Shown: piece by piece, positions 24,360-32,529 of the stretch
Layout of the letters: each line of letters begins with the position of its first letter
How positions within the stretch are numbered: position 1 is the stretch's first letter
Assembly (NCBI GenBank): GCA_017417465.1
Contig: JAFPZD010000142.1
Location: forward strand, 1-64,000
From: Prevotella sp.
GTDB lineage: Bacteria > Bacteroidota > Bacteroidia > Bacteroidales > Bacteroidaceae
DNA length: 64,000 nucleotides
Direction of reading: 5' to 3'
Program-made: the position numbers and the translations under genes
Notes under the pieces: generated by a model
The model's database searches: none
Seen by the model: only the letters and a program-made list of their open reading frames with translations
Told to the model about the DNA's origin: nothing

Positions 24360-24426
24360 AAAAAATGCCCCGCGACCCCTCACAAACGCCCTGTGGCAGG
24401 GCAAACTGCGTGGGGCATTTTTTTTA
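24360..24426. terminator. Bidirectional-type hairpin with ATGCCCC arms
   Basis: AAAAATGCCCCGCG pairs with CGTGGGGCATTTTT, with an inner GCCCTG/CAGGGC stem. A run of T follows on the plus strand and a run of A precedes it, so it could end transcription both ways. The arm sequence recurs at 25163-25317. Confidence 0.65.
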
Positions 24427-24431
24427 GGAAG

Positions 24432-24568
24432 GATATAGCAGTTGGCACAAGACGCTGAAAGCGTCTTAAGTCCTCCGCCATGTCGCTCAAAAGGAATGCG
24501 GTGATACAGCAGCTGAAATAAGACGCTGAAAAAGTTTCCACTCACCATCTTGTGCCAACTGCTATATC
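24432..24568. mobile_element. MITE-like element with perfect 21-bp terminal inverted repeats
   Basis: 24432-24452 (GATATAGCAGTTGGCACAAGA) is the exact reverse complement of 24548-24568. The element has no ORF of note. TTTTTTTAGGAAG flanks it directly on both sides (24419-24431 and 24575-24587), like a target duplication, though the right copy is six bases away from the end. Internal GACGCTGAAA/AAGACGCTG segments are related. Confidence 0.65.
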
Positions 24569-24614
24569 ATTCCCTTTTTTTAGGAAGTTCAAGTTTCGCC
24601 AGTTCTGCACAGCC

Positions 24615-24829
24615 GATGCCGTAGGCATCAGATAGTGGTAGCCAGCCATTTTAATGGCTGGTAGCACAGGGCTGGGTAACGAGCGTGCCGTAGGTACGCG
24701 ACAAGGGTCGGATGCTGTCGCGTACCTAAAGGCACGGTTTTCCACCGTCCTGTCTTCGTCCCAGCCATTTCGCAGCCCCTAAAGGGGCAGCTGCATGGCT
24801 GGCTACGGAAATCTGATGCCTACGGCATC
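24615..24829. repeat. Large foldback element with nested hairpins
   Basis: 35-bp outer arms (24615-24649 and 24795-24829) are complementary at about 30 positions. Each arm is itself palindromic (GATGCCGTAGGCATC). Inside are CCAGCCATT/AATGGCTGG (24642-24661), CGTGCCGTAGGTACGCGAC against GTCGCGTACCTAAAGGCACG (24684-24702/24717-24736) and CAGCCCCTAAAGGGGCAG. It resembles clustered REP-type elements or a structured RNA. Confidence 0.7.
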
Positions 24830-24894
24830 GCATCCCAACCGTTTTCATTGTTCTTTGGTACGCTTTCACTTTGAGAAAACCACCGTCTTATTGT

Positions 24895-25002
24895 CTTACC
24901 ACTTAAGTCGCAAGTTCTTACCACTTAAGTCGCAAGTTCTTACCACTTAAGTCGCAAGTTCTTACCACTTAAGTCGCAAGTTCTTACCACTTAAGTCGCA
25001 AG
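24895..25002. repeat. Five 22-bp direct repeats
   Basis: CTTACCACTTAAGTCGCAAGTT occurs five times head to tail with no spacers; ACTTAAGT is palindromic. The rest of 25003-25160 shows no recognisable gene. Confidence 0.9.
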
Positions 25003-25162
25003 ATAATTTTCCAGTGGTTTTTGAGGACTTGTCGCTTAGGTTTTGCAAACGTCAGGCAAAGGCGGCCAGAAGTTATTAACAGTCATCAAATGGATGGATG
25101 CGGCTCCATGTCCCGTTCCTGTCACTATAATGACTGGCGAACACTTTTATCTCACTTGCGAG

Positions 25163-25317
25163 AAAAATGCCCCACGCTAAACTGTTTGATAACCAATAGG
25201 TTATCTGTTAGCGCGGGGCATTTTTTTTAGAAGCTATCAGCGCGGGGCATTTTTTTAAGAAGCTATCGTCGAGGGGCATTTTTTTAAGAAGCTATCGGCG
25301 CGGGGCATTTTTTTAGC
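25163..25317. repeat. ATGCCCC hairpin followed by tandem GCGGGGCATTTTTTT arms
   Basis: 25163-25228 forms a hairpin (AAAAATGCCCC-CGCTAA with TTAGCG-GGGGCATTTTT, inner GATAACC/GGTTATC). The right arm plus AAGAAGCTATC is then repeated about three more times to 25317. Confidence 0.75.
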
Positions 25318-25330
25318 TTTTGGGGTGACC

Positions 25331-25376
25331 ATGCAAAAGGCTTCACCGTAGATGTCTAATGTGCAGCCTTTTGCAT
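25331..25376 (-). terminator. Hairpin downstream of manC
   Basis: ATGCAAAAGGCT (25331-25342) pairs exactly with AGCCTTTTGCAT (25365-25376), just after the manC stop on the minus strand. Confidence 0.55.
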
Positions 25377-25384
25377 TATACTCG

Positions 25385-26476
25385 TCAAATGAAATGCTCG
25401 CCGTAGCGGATGCCAACCTCGTTGACATACTTACGGATAAGGGCGGAGGAGTCGCCCTTCTTGCAGATGAGTAGCACGTCGCCCTCTTCGGCTACGATGT
25501 AGCCGTCAAGGCCGTTGATGATGCCCACATGGCCGCGTGGCAGTTTCACGATGTTGTTCTGGCTGTCCTCGAGAATCACTTCCGAGTCGAGCACTACGTT
25601 GTCGCCCTCCTGCTTGCTCATGCACTCATAGATGGCGTGCCACGTGCCTAAGTCGGCCCAGCCGAAGGTGCAGCGTGTGACGTAGACGTTGTCCCACAAC
25701 TCTAAAGCCGCTTTGTCGATGGAGATGTTTGGGAACTGTGGGTATTGCTCAATGACGAGTCGTTCCTCCTCCTCGGTCGAACAGTTTGCCGTCATTTCGC
25801 TGAAGTGGATGCCAAACTGGTTGAACACACTAAGAATGAACGTGCGTAGATAGCCGACGTTGAAGAGGAAGATGCTCGTGTTCCACAGGAACTCACCACT
25901 GTCCATAAATATCTGTGCAAAGTCGCGCTCGGGCTTCTCGGTGAACGACTTCACACGGTTGATGCCTGCCGTCGCCGACGCCTCCCCAATCTGTAAGTAC
26001 CCATAGCCAGGCTCTGGCCGTGACGGGCGGACACCCATCGTCAGCACGAGGTCGTTGTTGCCCACAAACTCGAGTCCGCGTAGCATGTCGGCATCGAACG
26101 CCTCCTCGTTGACCACCAGCTGGTCGGTGGGAATCACAATGATGCGGGCATCGTCACATTCACGATGGATGCGGCGCCCGGCCCATGCTACCGACGGTGC
26201 GGTATTGCGGTTGACGGGCTCTATGATGATATGCTCGGTGGGTATCGTGGGCAGTTGTTCTCTTACAATCTTAAGAAAGTCGTCGCACGTACATATATAT
26301 ATGTTCTCTGTGGGGATGATGCGCGACATGCGGTCGAAAGTCGACTGCAGTTGTGTGCGGCCCGTTCCAAAGAAGTCGACAAACTGTTTGGGTAGGGCAT
26401 GACGGCTCGAGGGCCATAGTCGCCTGCCTCTGCCGCCGGCCAAAATAATGCAGTAATTATGCTTTTGTTGCTCCAT
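25385..26476 (-). CDS. manC: Mannose-1-phosphate guanylyltransferase
   Basis: 363-residue nucleotidyltransferase forming GDP-mannose from mannose-1-phosphate and GTP, a precursor of fucose/mannose-containing surface glycans. The N-terminal signature is ILAGGRGRRLWPSSRHALPKQF; FTEKPERDFA and GWADLGTWHA follow. It ends without the phosphomannose-isomerase domain found in bifunctional ManC/AlgA, so it is single-function. It stands alone, convergent with the repeat-rich region. Confidence 0.92.
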   Translation of the reverse strand: MEQQKHNYCIILAGGRGRRLWPSSRHALPKQFVDFFGTGRTQLQSTFDRMSRIIPTENIYICTCDDFLKIVREQLPTIPTEHIIIEPVNRNTAPSVAWAGRRIHRECDDARIIVIPTDQLVVNEEAFDADMLRGLEFVGNNDLVLTMGVRPSRPEPGYGYLQIGEASATAGINRVKSFTEKPERDFAQIFMDSGEFLWNTSIFLFNVGYLRTFILSVFNQFGIHFSEMTANCSTEEEERLVIEQYPQFPNISIDKAALELWDNVYVTRCTFGWADLGTWHAIYECMSKQEGDNVVLDSEVILEDSQNNIVKLPRGHVGIINGLDGYIVAEEGDVLLICKKGDSSALIRKYVNEVGIRYGEHFI

Positions 26477-26561
26477 TAGCTTGATTTCATCTCAATTTCG
26501 GGTGCTAAGATACGCATTATCCTTGATATAACCAAGTATTTTTCATTTTTTTAGGAGAATC

Positions 26562-26594
26562 TTTTGCAAGTATCAAAAATTCTTTGTACCTTTG
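26562..26594 (+). promoter_or_regulatory. tRNA-Leu promoter
   Basis: TTTTG 26562-26566, 20-bp spacer, TACCTTTG 26587-26594. Confidence 0.85.
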
Positions 26595-26606
26595 CACCCG
26601 CTTAAG

Positions 26607-26688
26607 GCCCAGATGGCGGAATCGGTAGACGCGCTGGTCTCAAACACCAGTGGGGCAACCCGTGCCGGTTCGACCCCGGCTCTGGGTA
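26607..26688 (+). tRNA. tRNA-Leu (anticodon CAA)
   Basis: Class II tRNA. Acceptor GCCCAGA/TCTGGGT (first pair G-U), anticodon stem CTGGT/ACCAG around CTCAAAC (anticodon CAA), variable arm TGGGGCAACCCG, T arm GCCGGTTCGACCCCGGC. CCA is not encoded. Confidence 0.93.
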
Positions 26689-26702
26689 CAGGGCTTTAAA
26701 TC

Positions 26703-26740
26703 TATCCTCCGTAAATCAAACATTTATGGAGGATTTTTTT
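26703..26740 (+). terminator. Terminator after tRNA-Leu
   Basis: ATCCTCCGTAAAT and ATTTATGGAGGAT pair with one G-U around CAAAC, followed by seven T. Confidence 0.85.
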
Positions 26741-26775
26741 AATGCCTCCTTCTGCACCATCAAACAAAAACGAAT

Positions 26776-27096
26776 ATGAGGCAAGAAGAGAAAACGCGAA
26801 TGGAAGAGCGCATAGTCGATGTGCTGAAGACGGTCTACGACCCTGAGATACCCGTGAACATCTTCGACCTTGGTATGATTTACAAGATTGACGTCAAAGA
26901 GGATGGCACCGTCGATGTCGACATGACCTTTACGGCTCCCAACTGCCCGGCAGCCGACTTCATCCTCGAGGATGTGCGTACAAAGGTAGAGAGTGTCGAA
27001 GGCATTACCCAAGCAAACGTCAACCTTGTGTTCGAACCCGCTTGGGACCAGTCGATGATGAGTGAGGAAGCAAGAGTAGAACTTGGGTTCGACTGA
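26776..27096 (+). CDS. MIP18/DUF59 family Fe-S assembly protein
   Basis: 106-residue protein of the SufT/PaaD/MIP18 family that helps deliver or mature Fe-S clusters. Seen: TVYDPEIPVNIFDLGMIYKI and MTFTAPNCPAADFILEDV with the conserved Cys, then VFEPAWDQSMMSEEARVELGF. Usually linked to suf genes; here it lies away from sufE (16728) and next to the second four-helix-bundle unit. Confidence 0.9.
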   Translation: MRQEEKTRMEERIVDVLKTVYDPEIPVNIFDLGMIYKIDVKEDGTVDVDMTFTAPNCPAADFILEDVRTKVESVEGITQANVNLVFEPAWDQSMMSEEARVELGFD

Positions 27097-27098
27097 TA

Positions 27099-27557
27099 GT
27101 TTAGAGTGTAGAGTTTAGAGTGTAGAGTTTGCTACCGCCGTTGTTATGCCAAGGAAAGACAGTATCTTGCGGCAGAAATCAGAACTGTTTGCCGATCGTA
27201 TTGTAAAGCTTTATAAATATGTCTTGCAACAAAACGAGACTGTCATGTCAAAGCAAATCTATCGTAGTGGCACGAGTATCGGCGCAAACATTGCAGAAAG
27301 CACTAACGCCCAGAGCACAGCAGACTTTATCAACAAGTTAAGCATTGCACTCAAGGAAGCTAACGAGACCGAATATTGGCTGTCACGCCTGCACCAAGCA
27401 GGCCTCATTGACCAAAAAGGTTTCGATTCAATGAAAAATGATAACGACCAACTGATAAGAATGCTAGTCAGCTCAATCAATACAATAAAGAAAAGAACAA
27501 ATAAAGGAGGCAGAGAAGAGCGGTAGCAAACTCTACACTCTAAACTCTACACTAAAC
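27099..27557. mobile_element. Inverted-repeat-bounded unit carrying a four-helix-bundle gene (copy 2)
   Basis: 27105-27138 and 27520-27553 are perfect 34-bp inverted repeats made of GTAGAGTTTAGAGT iterations and ending inward with GTTTGCTACCGC. The right repeat overlaps the last codons of the enclosed gene. The arms differ in sequence from those of copy 1, although the gene is homologous and the layout is the same. Mobility is inferred. Confidence 0.55.
27146..27526 (+). CDS. Four-helix bundle protein (23S rRNA intervening-sequence protein family)
   Basis: 126-residue homologue of the protein at 3297-3671, sharing MSKQIYRSGTSIGANIAES, KLSIALKEA and MLVSSI-T-KK. Lower GC than the neighbours. 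The last codons (EERstop) lie in the right inverted repeat. Function unknown; members are small helical bundles that form pentamers in characterised relatives such as Avd. Confidence 0.85.
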   Translation: MPRKDSILRQKSELFADRIVKLYKYVLQQNETVMSKQIYRSGTSIGANIAESTNAQSTADFINKLSIALKEANETEYWLSRLHQAGLIDQKGFDSMKNDNDQLIRMLVSSINTIKKRTNKGGREER

Positions 27558-27559
27558 AA

Positions 27560-28324
27560 ATGAAGCCTATTTACTTTTTGAGCGATGCCCACCTTGGATC
27601 ATGGGCTTTAGAACATAAACGGATGCAGGAGCGTCGGCTGGTGCGCTTCCTCGACTCCATCAAGACGAAGGCGGCAGCCGTCTATCTTCTGGGCGACATG
27701 TTCGACTTCTGGTTCGAGTATAAGTATGTTGTTCCCAAGGGCTACACCCGCTTTCTCGGTAAGATTTCCGAACTGACGGACATGGGCGTTGAGGTGCACT
27801 ATTTCACAGGCAACCACGACATCTGGGCTTACGGCTATCTTGAGCGTGAGTGCGGGGTCATCCTGCACAAACAGCCACTGACCACCGAAATCTATGGAAA
27901 GATCTTCTTCTTGGCCCATGGCGACGGCCTTGGCGACCGTGATGCTAAGTTCAAGGTCATCAGGTGGATGTTCCACAACCGTGCTTGCCAGCGCCTGTTC
28001 GCTACTGTCCATCCCCGTTGGGGCGTATGGTTCGGTCAGACGTGGGCCAAGTACTCGCGGCTGAAGCGCCCTGGCGGCGAGGAACCTCCCTACATGGGCG
28101 AGGAACGCGAGCCCTTGGTGCGGTATACCAAGCGTTACATTCAGTACCACTCCAACGTCGACTACTTCATCTATGGTCATCGTCACATCGAGGTCGACCT
28201 TCAGCTCACGAAGAAGGCTCGCATGATTATCCTTGGCGACTGGATCTCGAGTTTCAGCTATGTTGTCTACGACGGTGAGCACCTGCTCATGTCGCAATAC
28301 ATTGAGGGCGAGAGCATTCTTTAA
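27560..28324 (+). CDS. lpxH: UDP-2,3-diacylglucosamine diphosphatase (LpxH-like)
   Basis: 254-residue calcineurin-type metallophosphoesterase that cleaves UDP-2,3-diacylglucosamine to lipid X in lipid A synthesis. The metal-binding motifs are in order: SDAHLG, LGDMFDFW, GNHDIW, HGDGLGD and GHRHIE. The start ATG lies three bases after the right inverted repeat of the four-helix-bundle unit, so its native upstream sequence has been displaced. Confidence 0.9.
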   Translation: MKPIYFLSDAHLGSWALEHKRMQERRLVRFLDSIKTKAAAVYLLGDMFDFWFEYKYVVPKGYTRFLGKISELTDMGVEVHYFTGNHDIWAYGYLERECGVILHKQPLTTEIYGKIFFLAHGDGLGDRDAKFKVIRWMFHNRACQRLFATVHPRWGVWFGQTWAKYSRLKRPGGEEPPYMGEEREPLVRYTKRYIQYHSNVDYFIYGHRHIEVDLQLTKKARMIILGDWISSFSYVVYDGEHLLMSQYIEGESIL

Positions 28325-28381
28325 CGCTCATATATTAATTGTTCATTTTCATCTTTAACTATACATCTTTTTCCTCACAGA

Positions 28382-30265
28382 ATGAAAGATATCAGAAATA
28401 TTGCAATCATTGCACACGTTGACCACGGAAAGACCACTCTCGTCGACAAAATGATGCTCGCCGGCAACTTGTTCCGCGAAGGGCAGAACCTCTCGAACCA
28501 AGTGCTCGACGCTAACGACCTGGAGCGTGAGCGTGGCATCACCATCCTTTCGAAAAACGTCAGCATCACGTGGAAAGGCGTGAAAATCAACATTATCGAC
28601 ACACCGGGACACAGCGACTTCGGCGGCGAGGTCGAGCGCGTGCTAAACATGGCCGACGGCTGTCTGCTGCTCGTTGATGCCTTTGAAGGCCCTATGCCGC
28701 AGACGCGCTTCGTGCTGCAGAAAGCCTTGCAGATAGGACTGAAGCCCATCGTCGTCGTTAACAAGGTCGACAAGCCCAACTGCCGTCCCGAGGAGGTCTA
28801 CGAGATGGTCTTCGACCTCATGTTCTCGTTGAATGCCACGGAGGATCAGCTCGACTTCCCCGTTGTCTATGGCTCTGCTAAGAATGGCTGGATGGGCGAG
28901 GATTTCAATAAGCCCACCAACGACATTACCTACCTGCTCGACAAGATTGTCGAGGTTATTCCCGCTCCGCAGCAGATTGAAGGCACGCCGCAGATGCTTA
29001 TCACCTCGCTCGACTTCTCGAGCTACACTGGCCGCATCGCCGTGGGTCGCGTCCACCGCGGAACGCTGAGTGACGGCCAGCAGGTGACCATCAGCCATCG
29101 CGATGGTACTCAGGAGAAGACCAAGATTAAGGAGCTGCACACCTTTGACGGCATGGGCCACCATCGCACCGACACCGTCGACTGTGGCGACATCTGCGCT
29201 GTTATCGGCCTTGAGAAGTTCGAGATTGGCGACACCATTTGCGATCTTGAGCAGCCTGAGCCGCTGCCGCCCATCGCCATCGACGAGCCAACCATGTCGA
29301 TGCTCTTCACCATCAACGACTCGCCCTTCTTCGGCCGCGAAGGTAAGTTTGTCACTTCACGCCACATCAACGACCGCCTGCAGCGTGAACTCGAGAAGAA
29401 CCTTGCCCTCCGCGTGGAGCCTTTCGAGGACTCCACCGACAAGTGGATTGTCTCTGGGCGTGGTGTTCTTCACCTCTCCGTGCTCATCGAGACCATGCGT
29501 CGCGAAGGCTATGAGCTGCAGGTGGGACAGCCGCAGGTGATATATAAGACCCCCCTCAATCCCCCCGAAGGGGGGAAGGACGAGCCCATACAACTGGTAC
29601 CTCTGTCCGCAGGCAGCTCCTCCCCTTCGGGGAGGTCGGGAGGGGTTTATGAACCCATCGAGGAGCTCACCATTAATGTGCCTGAGGAGTTCGCTTCGAA
29701 GATGATCGATATGGTGACGCGCCGTAAGGGCGACCTCACATCGATGGAGACGCAGGGCGACCGCACCAACATTGAGTTTGAGATACCTTCGCGTGGCATC
29801 ATCGGTCTGCGCACCAATGTGCTTACCGCTTCGCAGGGCGAGGCCATCATGGCCCATCGCTTCAAGGAGTACCAGCCCTACAAAGGTGAGATTGAACGCC
29901 GTGTTAACGGCTCGATGATTGCGCTCGAGACAGGCACCGCCTATGCCTACGCCATCGACAAGCTGCAGGATCGCGGCAAGTTCTTCATCGACCCTGGTGA
30001 GGAGGTATACTGTGGTCAGGTGGTCGGCGAGCATGTCCACGACAACGACCTTGTCATCAATGTCTGCAAGGCCAAGCAGCTCACCAACGTCCGTGCCTCG
30101 GGCTCTGACGAGAAAGCGCGTGTCATTCCCAAGGTGCAGATGTCGCTCGAGGAGTGTCTGGAGTACATCAAGAGCGACGAGCTTGTTGAGGTCACGCCGA
30201 AGTCGATGCGCATGCGCAAGTCCATTCTCGACCACGACCAGCGTAAGAAGGCTAACAAGTCTTGA
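28382..30265 (+). CDS. typA: Ribosome-associated GTPase TypA/BipA with an in-frame repeat insertion
   Basis: 627-residue translational GTPase of the EF-G superfamily, acting in 50S assembly and stress adaptation. G motifs: [10 protein letters not shown] (G1), RERGITI (G2), [10 protein letters not shown] (G3), NKVDK (G4). Domain III and V and the C-terminal domain ([18 protein letters not shown]) are present. The family is usually about 600 residues. The excess is a 34-codon block, 29549-29650 (residues 390-423), reading [14 protein letters not shown]...SGRSGGVY, between VGQPQVIYK and EPIEELTI, exactly where relatives have a few residues. It is a palindromic dispersed element kept in frame. 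The rest looks intact. Confidence 0.95.
   Translation: MKDIRNIAIIAHVDHGKTTLVDKMMLAGNLFREGQNLSNQVLDANDLERERGITILSKNVSITWKGVKINIIDTPGHSDFGGEVERVLNMADGCLLLVDAFEGPMPQTRFVLQKALQIGLKPIVVVNKVDKPNCRPEEVYEMVFDLMFSLNATEDQLDFPVVYGSAKNGWMGEDFNKPTNDITYLLDKIVEVIPAPQQIEGTPQMLITSLDFSSYTGRIAVGRVHRGTLSDGQQVTISHRDGTQEKTKIKELHTFDGMGHHRTDTVDCGDICAVIGLEKFEIGDTICDLEQPEPLPPIAIDEPTMSMLFTINDSPFFGREGKFVTSRHINDRLQRELEKNLALRVEPFEDSTDKWIVSGRGVLHLSVLIETMRREGYELQVGQPQVIYKTPLNPPEGGKDEPIQLVPLSAGSSSPSGRSGGVYEPIEELTINVPEEFASKMIDMVTRRKGDLTSMETQGDRTNIEFEIPSRGIIGLRTNVLTASQGEAIMAHRFKEYQPYKGEIERRVNGSMIALETGTAYAYAIDKLQDRGKFFIDPGEEVYCGQVVGEHVHDNDLVINVCKAKQLTNVRASGSDEKARVIPKVQMSLEECLEYIKSDELVEVTPKSMRMRKSILDHDQRKKANKS
29549..29650. repeat. 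Palindromic element in frame in typA
   Basis: Left arm CCCCCCGAAGGGGGG (29570-29584) and right arm CTCCCCTTCGGGGAG (29621-29635 region) are each palindromic. Together with the flanking ACCCCCCTCAAT and GTCGGGAGGGGTT they form a large inverted repeat, like a paired REP/BIME unit. 102 bp, 34 codons, no stop. Confidence 0.8.
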
Positions 30266-30287
30266 TTCCTTCTTTTAGTACCGTCAT

Positions 30288-30317
30288 AGAGTGAATTATT
30301 GTTAAATAATTCACTCT
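30288..30317. terminator. Terminator after typA
   Basis: AGAGTGAATTATT and AATAATTCACTCT form a perfect 13-bp stem with loop GTTA. Confidence 0.7.
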
Positions 30318-30342
30318 TCATGCAGTCTTTACGCTTTTTTCT

Positions 30343-30350
30343 TATCTTTG
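30343..30350 (+). promoter_or_regulatory. -7 element of the C13-like peptidase
   Basis: TATCTTTG 16 bp before the GTG start. Confidence 0.6.
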
Positions 30351-30366
30351 CATAAAAGAAAGAAGC

Positions 30367-31347
30367 GTGAAACGGACAGCACTTTTCGTCATCGTTTGCT
30401 TGCTGGCCTTCTGTGGCGCCTTTGCCCAGGAGGTCAGCGACCACATGTTTGTGGTCATTATCAACGGTGGTAAGAACAAACTGATGAACCACGAACGCTA
30501 TTGGAACGACTGTTCGTTCCTTTATCAGACCCTCCGTCACGACTACCAGATTCCCAAGCGCAACTTCACATTGCTGATGAGCGATGGCGGCGACCCTGCT
30601 TCCGACATGCTCCGCGAGGATGCTAACAGCTTTGTCTCGTCGCCCACCGACCTCGATGGTGACGGCGAGCGTGACGTGTGGACATCAGCCACCCTGGCCA
30701 ACGTATCCGATGCGCTGACGACCCTCTCTGCCCGCCTCACGCTTGTCGACCACTTATTCCTGTTCCTGATGAGTCATGGCGGGACGAACGATGGCCTGAA
30801 TGCATCGTATGCGTGGTTGTGGCAGGGCGAAAAACTGGAGGATGCGACACTTGCCGCCCTGCTTAGCCGTTTTCAGGTGGGGACGATGAACATCGTGATG
30901 GGACAGTGCTATTCTGGCGGTTTCATCGACAATGTGGCCACCGCAGGCCGTGTCATAGCCACTGCCTGTCGTGGTGATGAGCTGTCGTGGCGATGCCACT
31001 CGAAACCTTACGATGCATTCCTTTATCATTGGACGTGTGCCGTGGCAGGCCACGACGAACAGGGCAGCTACATTGATGCCGACACCGATGACGATGGTCG
31101 CGTGTCGATGGCTGAGGCTTTCGACTATGCGCGCAGTCACGATGAGCGTGAGGAGACGCCTCAGTTCTGTGCTCTGCCTGAGTCGCTGGGCCAGATGTGG
31201 TCGTTCGATGGCAGTACACTGGGCATCAGTGAGCGGTTAACCGATGCTCCGCCAGCTGAGGTGTACTCGCTGCAAGGGGTGCGTATGTTGAATCCTCGCC
31301 GTGGGCTGTATATTCGTCGTGGCAGGAAAATGATTAAAAAACCTTAA
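30367..31347 (+). CDS. Legumain-like (C13, clan CD) cysteine peptidase, exported
   Basis: 326-residue protein with a signal peptide (ends CGAFAQ). The clan CD catalytic His is in LFLMSHGGTND and the Cys in NIVMGQCYSGGF, both after hydrophobic strands as in legumain, caspase and gingipain folds. DADTDDDGRVSMAEAFDYA resembles a calcium-binding loop. The C-terminus VYSLQGVRMLNPRRGLYIRRG is a sorting-like tail, so it may be surface-exposed. Clan CD enzymes usually cut after Asn, Asp, Arg or Lys. A serpin lies 2.8 kb downstream. Start GTG 30367. Confidence 0.82.
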   Translation: MKRTALFVIVCLLAFCGAFAQEVSDHMFVVIINGGKNKLMNHERYWNDCSFLYQTLRHDYQIPKRNFTLLMSDGGDPASDMLREDANSFVSSPTDLDGDGERDVWTSATLANVSDALTTLSARLTLVDHLFLFLMSHGGTNDGLNASYAWLWQGEKLEDATLAALLSRFQVGTMNIVMGQCYSGGFIDNVATAGRVIATACRGDELSWRCHSKPYDAFLYHWTCAVAGHDEQGSYIDADTDDDGRVSMAEAFDYARSHDEREETPQFCALPESLGQMWSFDGSTLGISERLTDAPPAEVYSLQGVRMLNPRRGLYIRRGRKMIKKP

Positions 31348-31403
31348 CCGGCGCAGTCTTTTAAGCGTACAATCATCTATTTATATAAAACGAGGACTCC
31401 GAA

Positions 31404-32510
31404 ATGAAGAATCTACGATTAAGTTTGGTTAAGATGTTCACCCTGCTGACGAGCATTGGGGGAATGTGGGCTGGGACGGCACTGGCCAATGCAACGCCCG
31501 CTTATTGGAACGTGAGGGGCGACAAATTCCCCTTGCCAGTGAGTGGACAGGTGATAACAGTACCGGCAGGGACCATCGCCGTCGATTTGCGCGGCCTGTC
31601 TGACGATGGCTCTTCGTGGCAGCTGATGACCGCTGAGGCCAGTCCCAACTGCCTCTACTACGTAGACGATGCTTGCACCGTGGAAGGCCTGCCCGACGTG
31701 AACGTGGTGCGAAATGGCTATGCTGAAAGCCTGATTGTGACCGACGAGGCCGACTACTTCTGTCCTGAGGCCTTCACGGCCGGGGTGGCTCTGTTTAAGA
31801 TGACGCCCCGTCGCGACATTCCCGACGAGCCCAACTGCATCTGGCCCTACTACGACACGCTGGTGCTGCCTTTCGCTCCCGACGATGTGATGCCAGAGGG
31901 CGTTAACGGTACGATGCCTGCTGAATGGCTCAATGTGGCCGTGTTCCAGTCGTTCGACACGGCGACCAGTCGTCTTCAGTTCGAGCAGGCAGATGCCAAT
32001 GCGCTGCAGGCTTACATGCCCTATCTCGTGACTTTTAGCTACGGCCTTTACGGCACGCGCGTCCACTTTATTGGCGAGAACAAGCGCATTGAGGCTACCG
32101 TGCCTGTAAAGTTTGCCAGTGAGGAATGCTGTTTCATTGGCGTCACTTTCGCGCTGGTTCCTGAACCCCAGGCCTACTGCTACTACCGTAGTTCGAAGCC
32201 CTACTTTTATCTCTCCAACAGTTTTACGATGTTGGAACCTTTCCGTTGCTTGATTATTAATAGTGAAGAAGCTACAACAGGGGGCGACCCTGATGGAGAT
32301 AGTACTGACAATCCTGGTATAGCGAATGGTGGGGCGATGCCTTCCATCCTGTATTACGACGTCTTTCAAGTAAAGAACACGGACATTCGCGAGCATGCGG
32401 CCAACGGTAATGAGCATCCTCAGCGCGTCTATGCGTTGACAGGCCAGCGGCGCCCATGCCTGCAACGTGGCTTCAATGTGGTGGACGGCCAAATACTTCT
32501 CAATAAATAA
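31404..32510 (+). CDS. Exported protein of unknown function
   Basis: 368-residue protein. A signal peptide (hydrophobic to about residue 28) is followed by a beta-rich body with no family I recognise, and a tail RVYALTGQRRPCLQRGFNVVDG that matches the sorting-like C-termini in this window. It lies between the clan CD peptidase and the sigma-barrel gene on the same strand (56 and 19 bp gaps), so it may be co-transcribed with either. Confidence 0.75.
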   Translation: MKNLRLSLVKMFTLLTSIGGMWAGTALANATPAYWNVRGDKFPLPVSGQVITVPAGTIAVDLRGLSDDGSSWQLMTAEASPNCLYYVDDACTVEGLPDVNVVRNGYAESLIVTDEADYFCPEAFTAGVALFKMTPRRDIPDEPNCIWPYYDTLVLPFAPDDVMPEGVNGTMPAEWLNVAVFQSFDTATSRLQFEQADANALQAYMPYLVTFSYGLYGTRVHFIGENKRIEATVPVKFASEECCFIGVTFALVPEPQAYCYYRSSKPYFYLSNSFTMLEPFRCLIINSEEATTGGDPDGDSTDNPGIANGGAMPSILYYDVFQVKNTDIREHAANGNEHPQRVYALTGQRRPCLQRGFNVVDGQILLNK

Positions 32511-32529
32511 AAAATAAGGTACGCGCGCG

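Noticed and set aside
24895..25002. CRISPR array
   Set aside because: The 22-bp repeats are head to tail with no unique spacers, and there are no cas genes.
25021..25230. 69-codon ORF in the repeat region
   Set aside because: It runs into the hairpin at 25163 and has no family resemblance or promoter.
27099..27557. rRNA intervening sequence
   Set aside because: The protein family matches, but no 23S rRNA gene lies in the window; both copies sit between protein genes.
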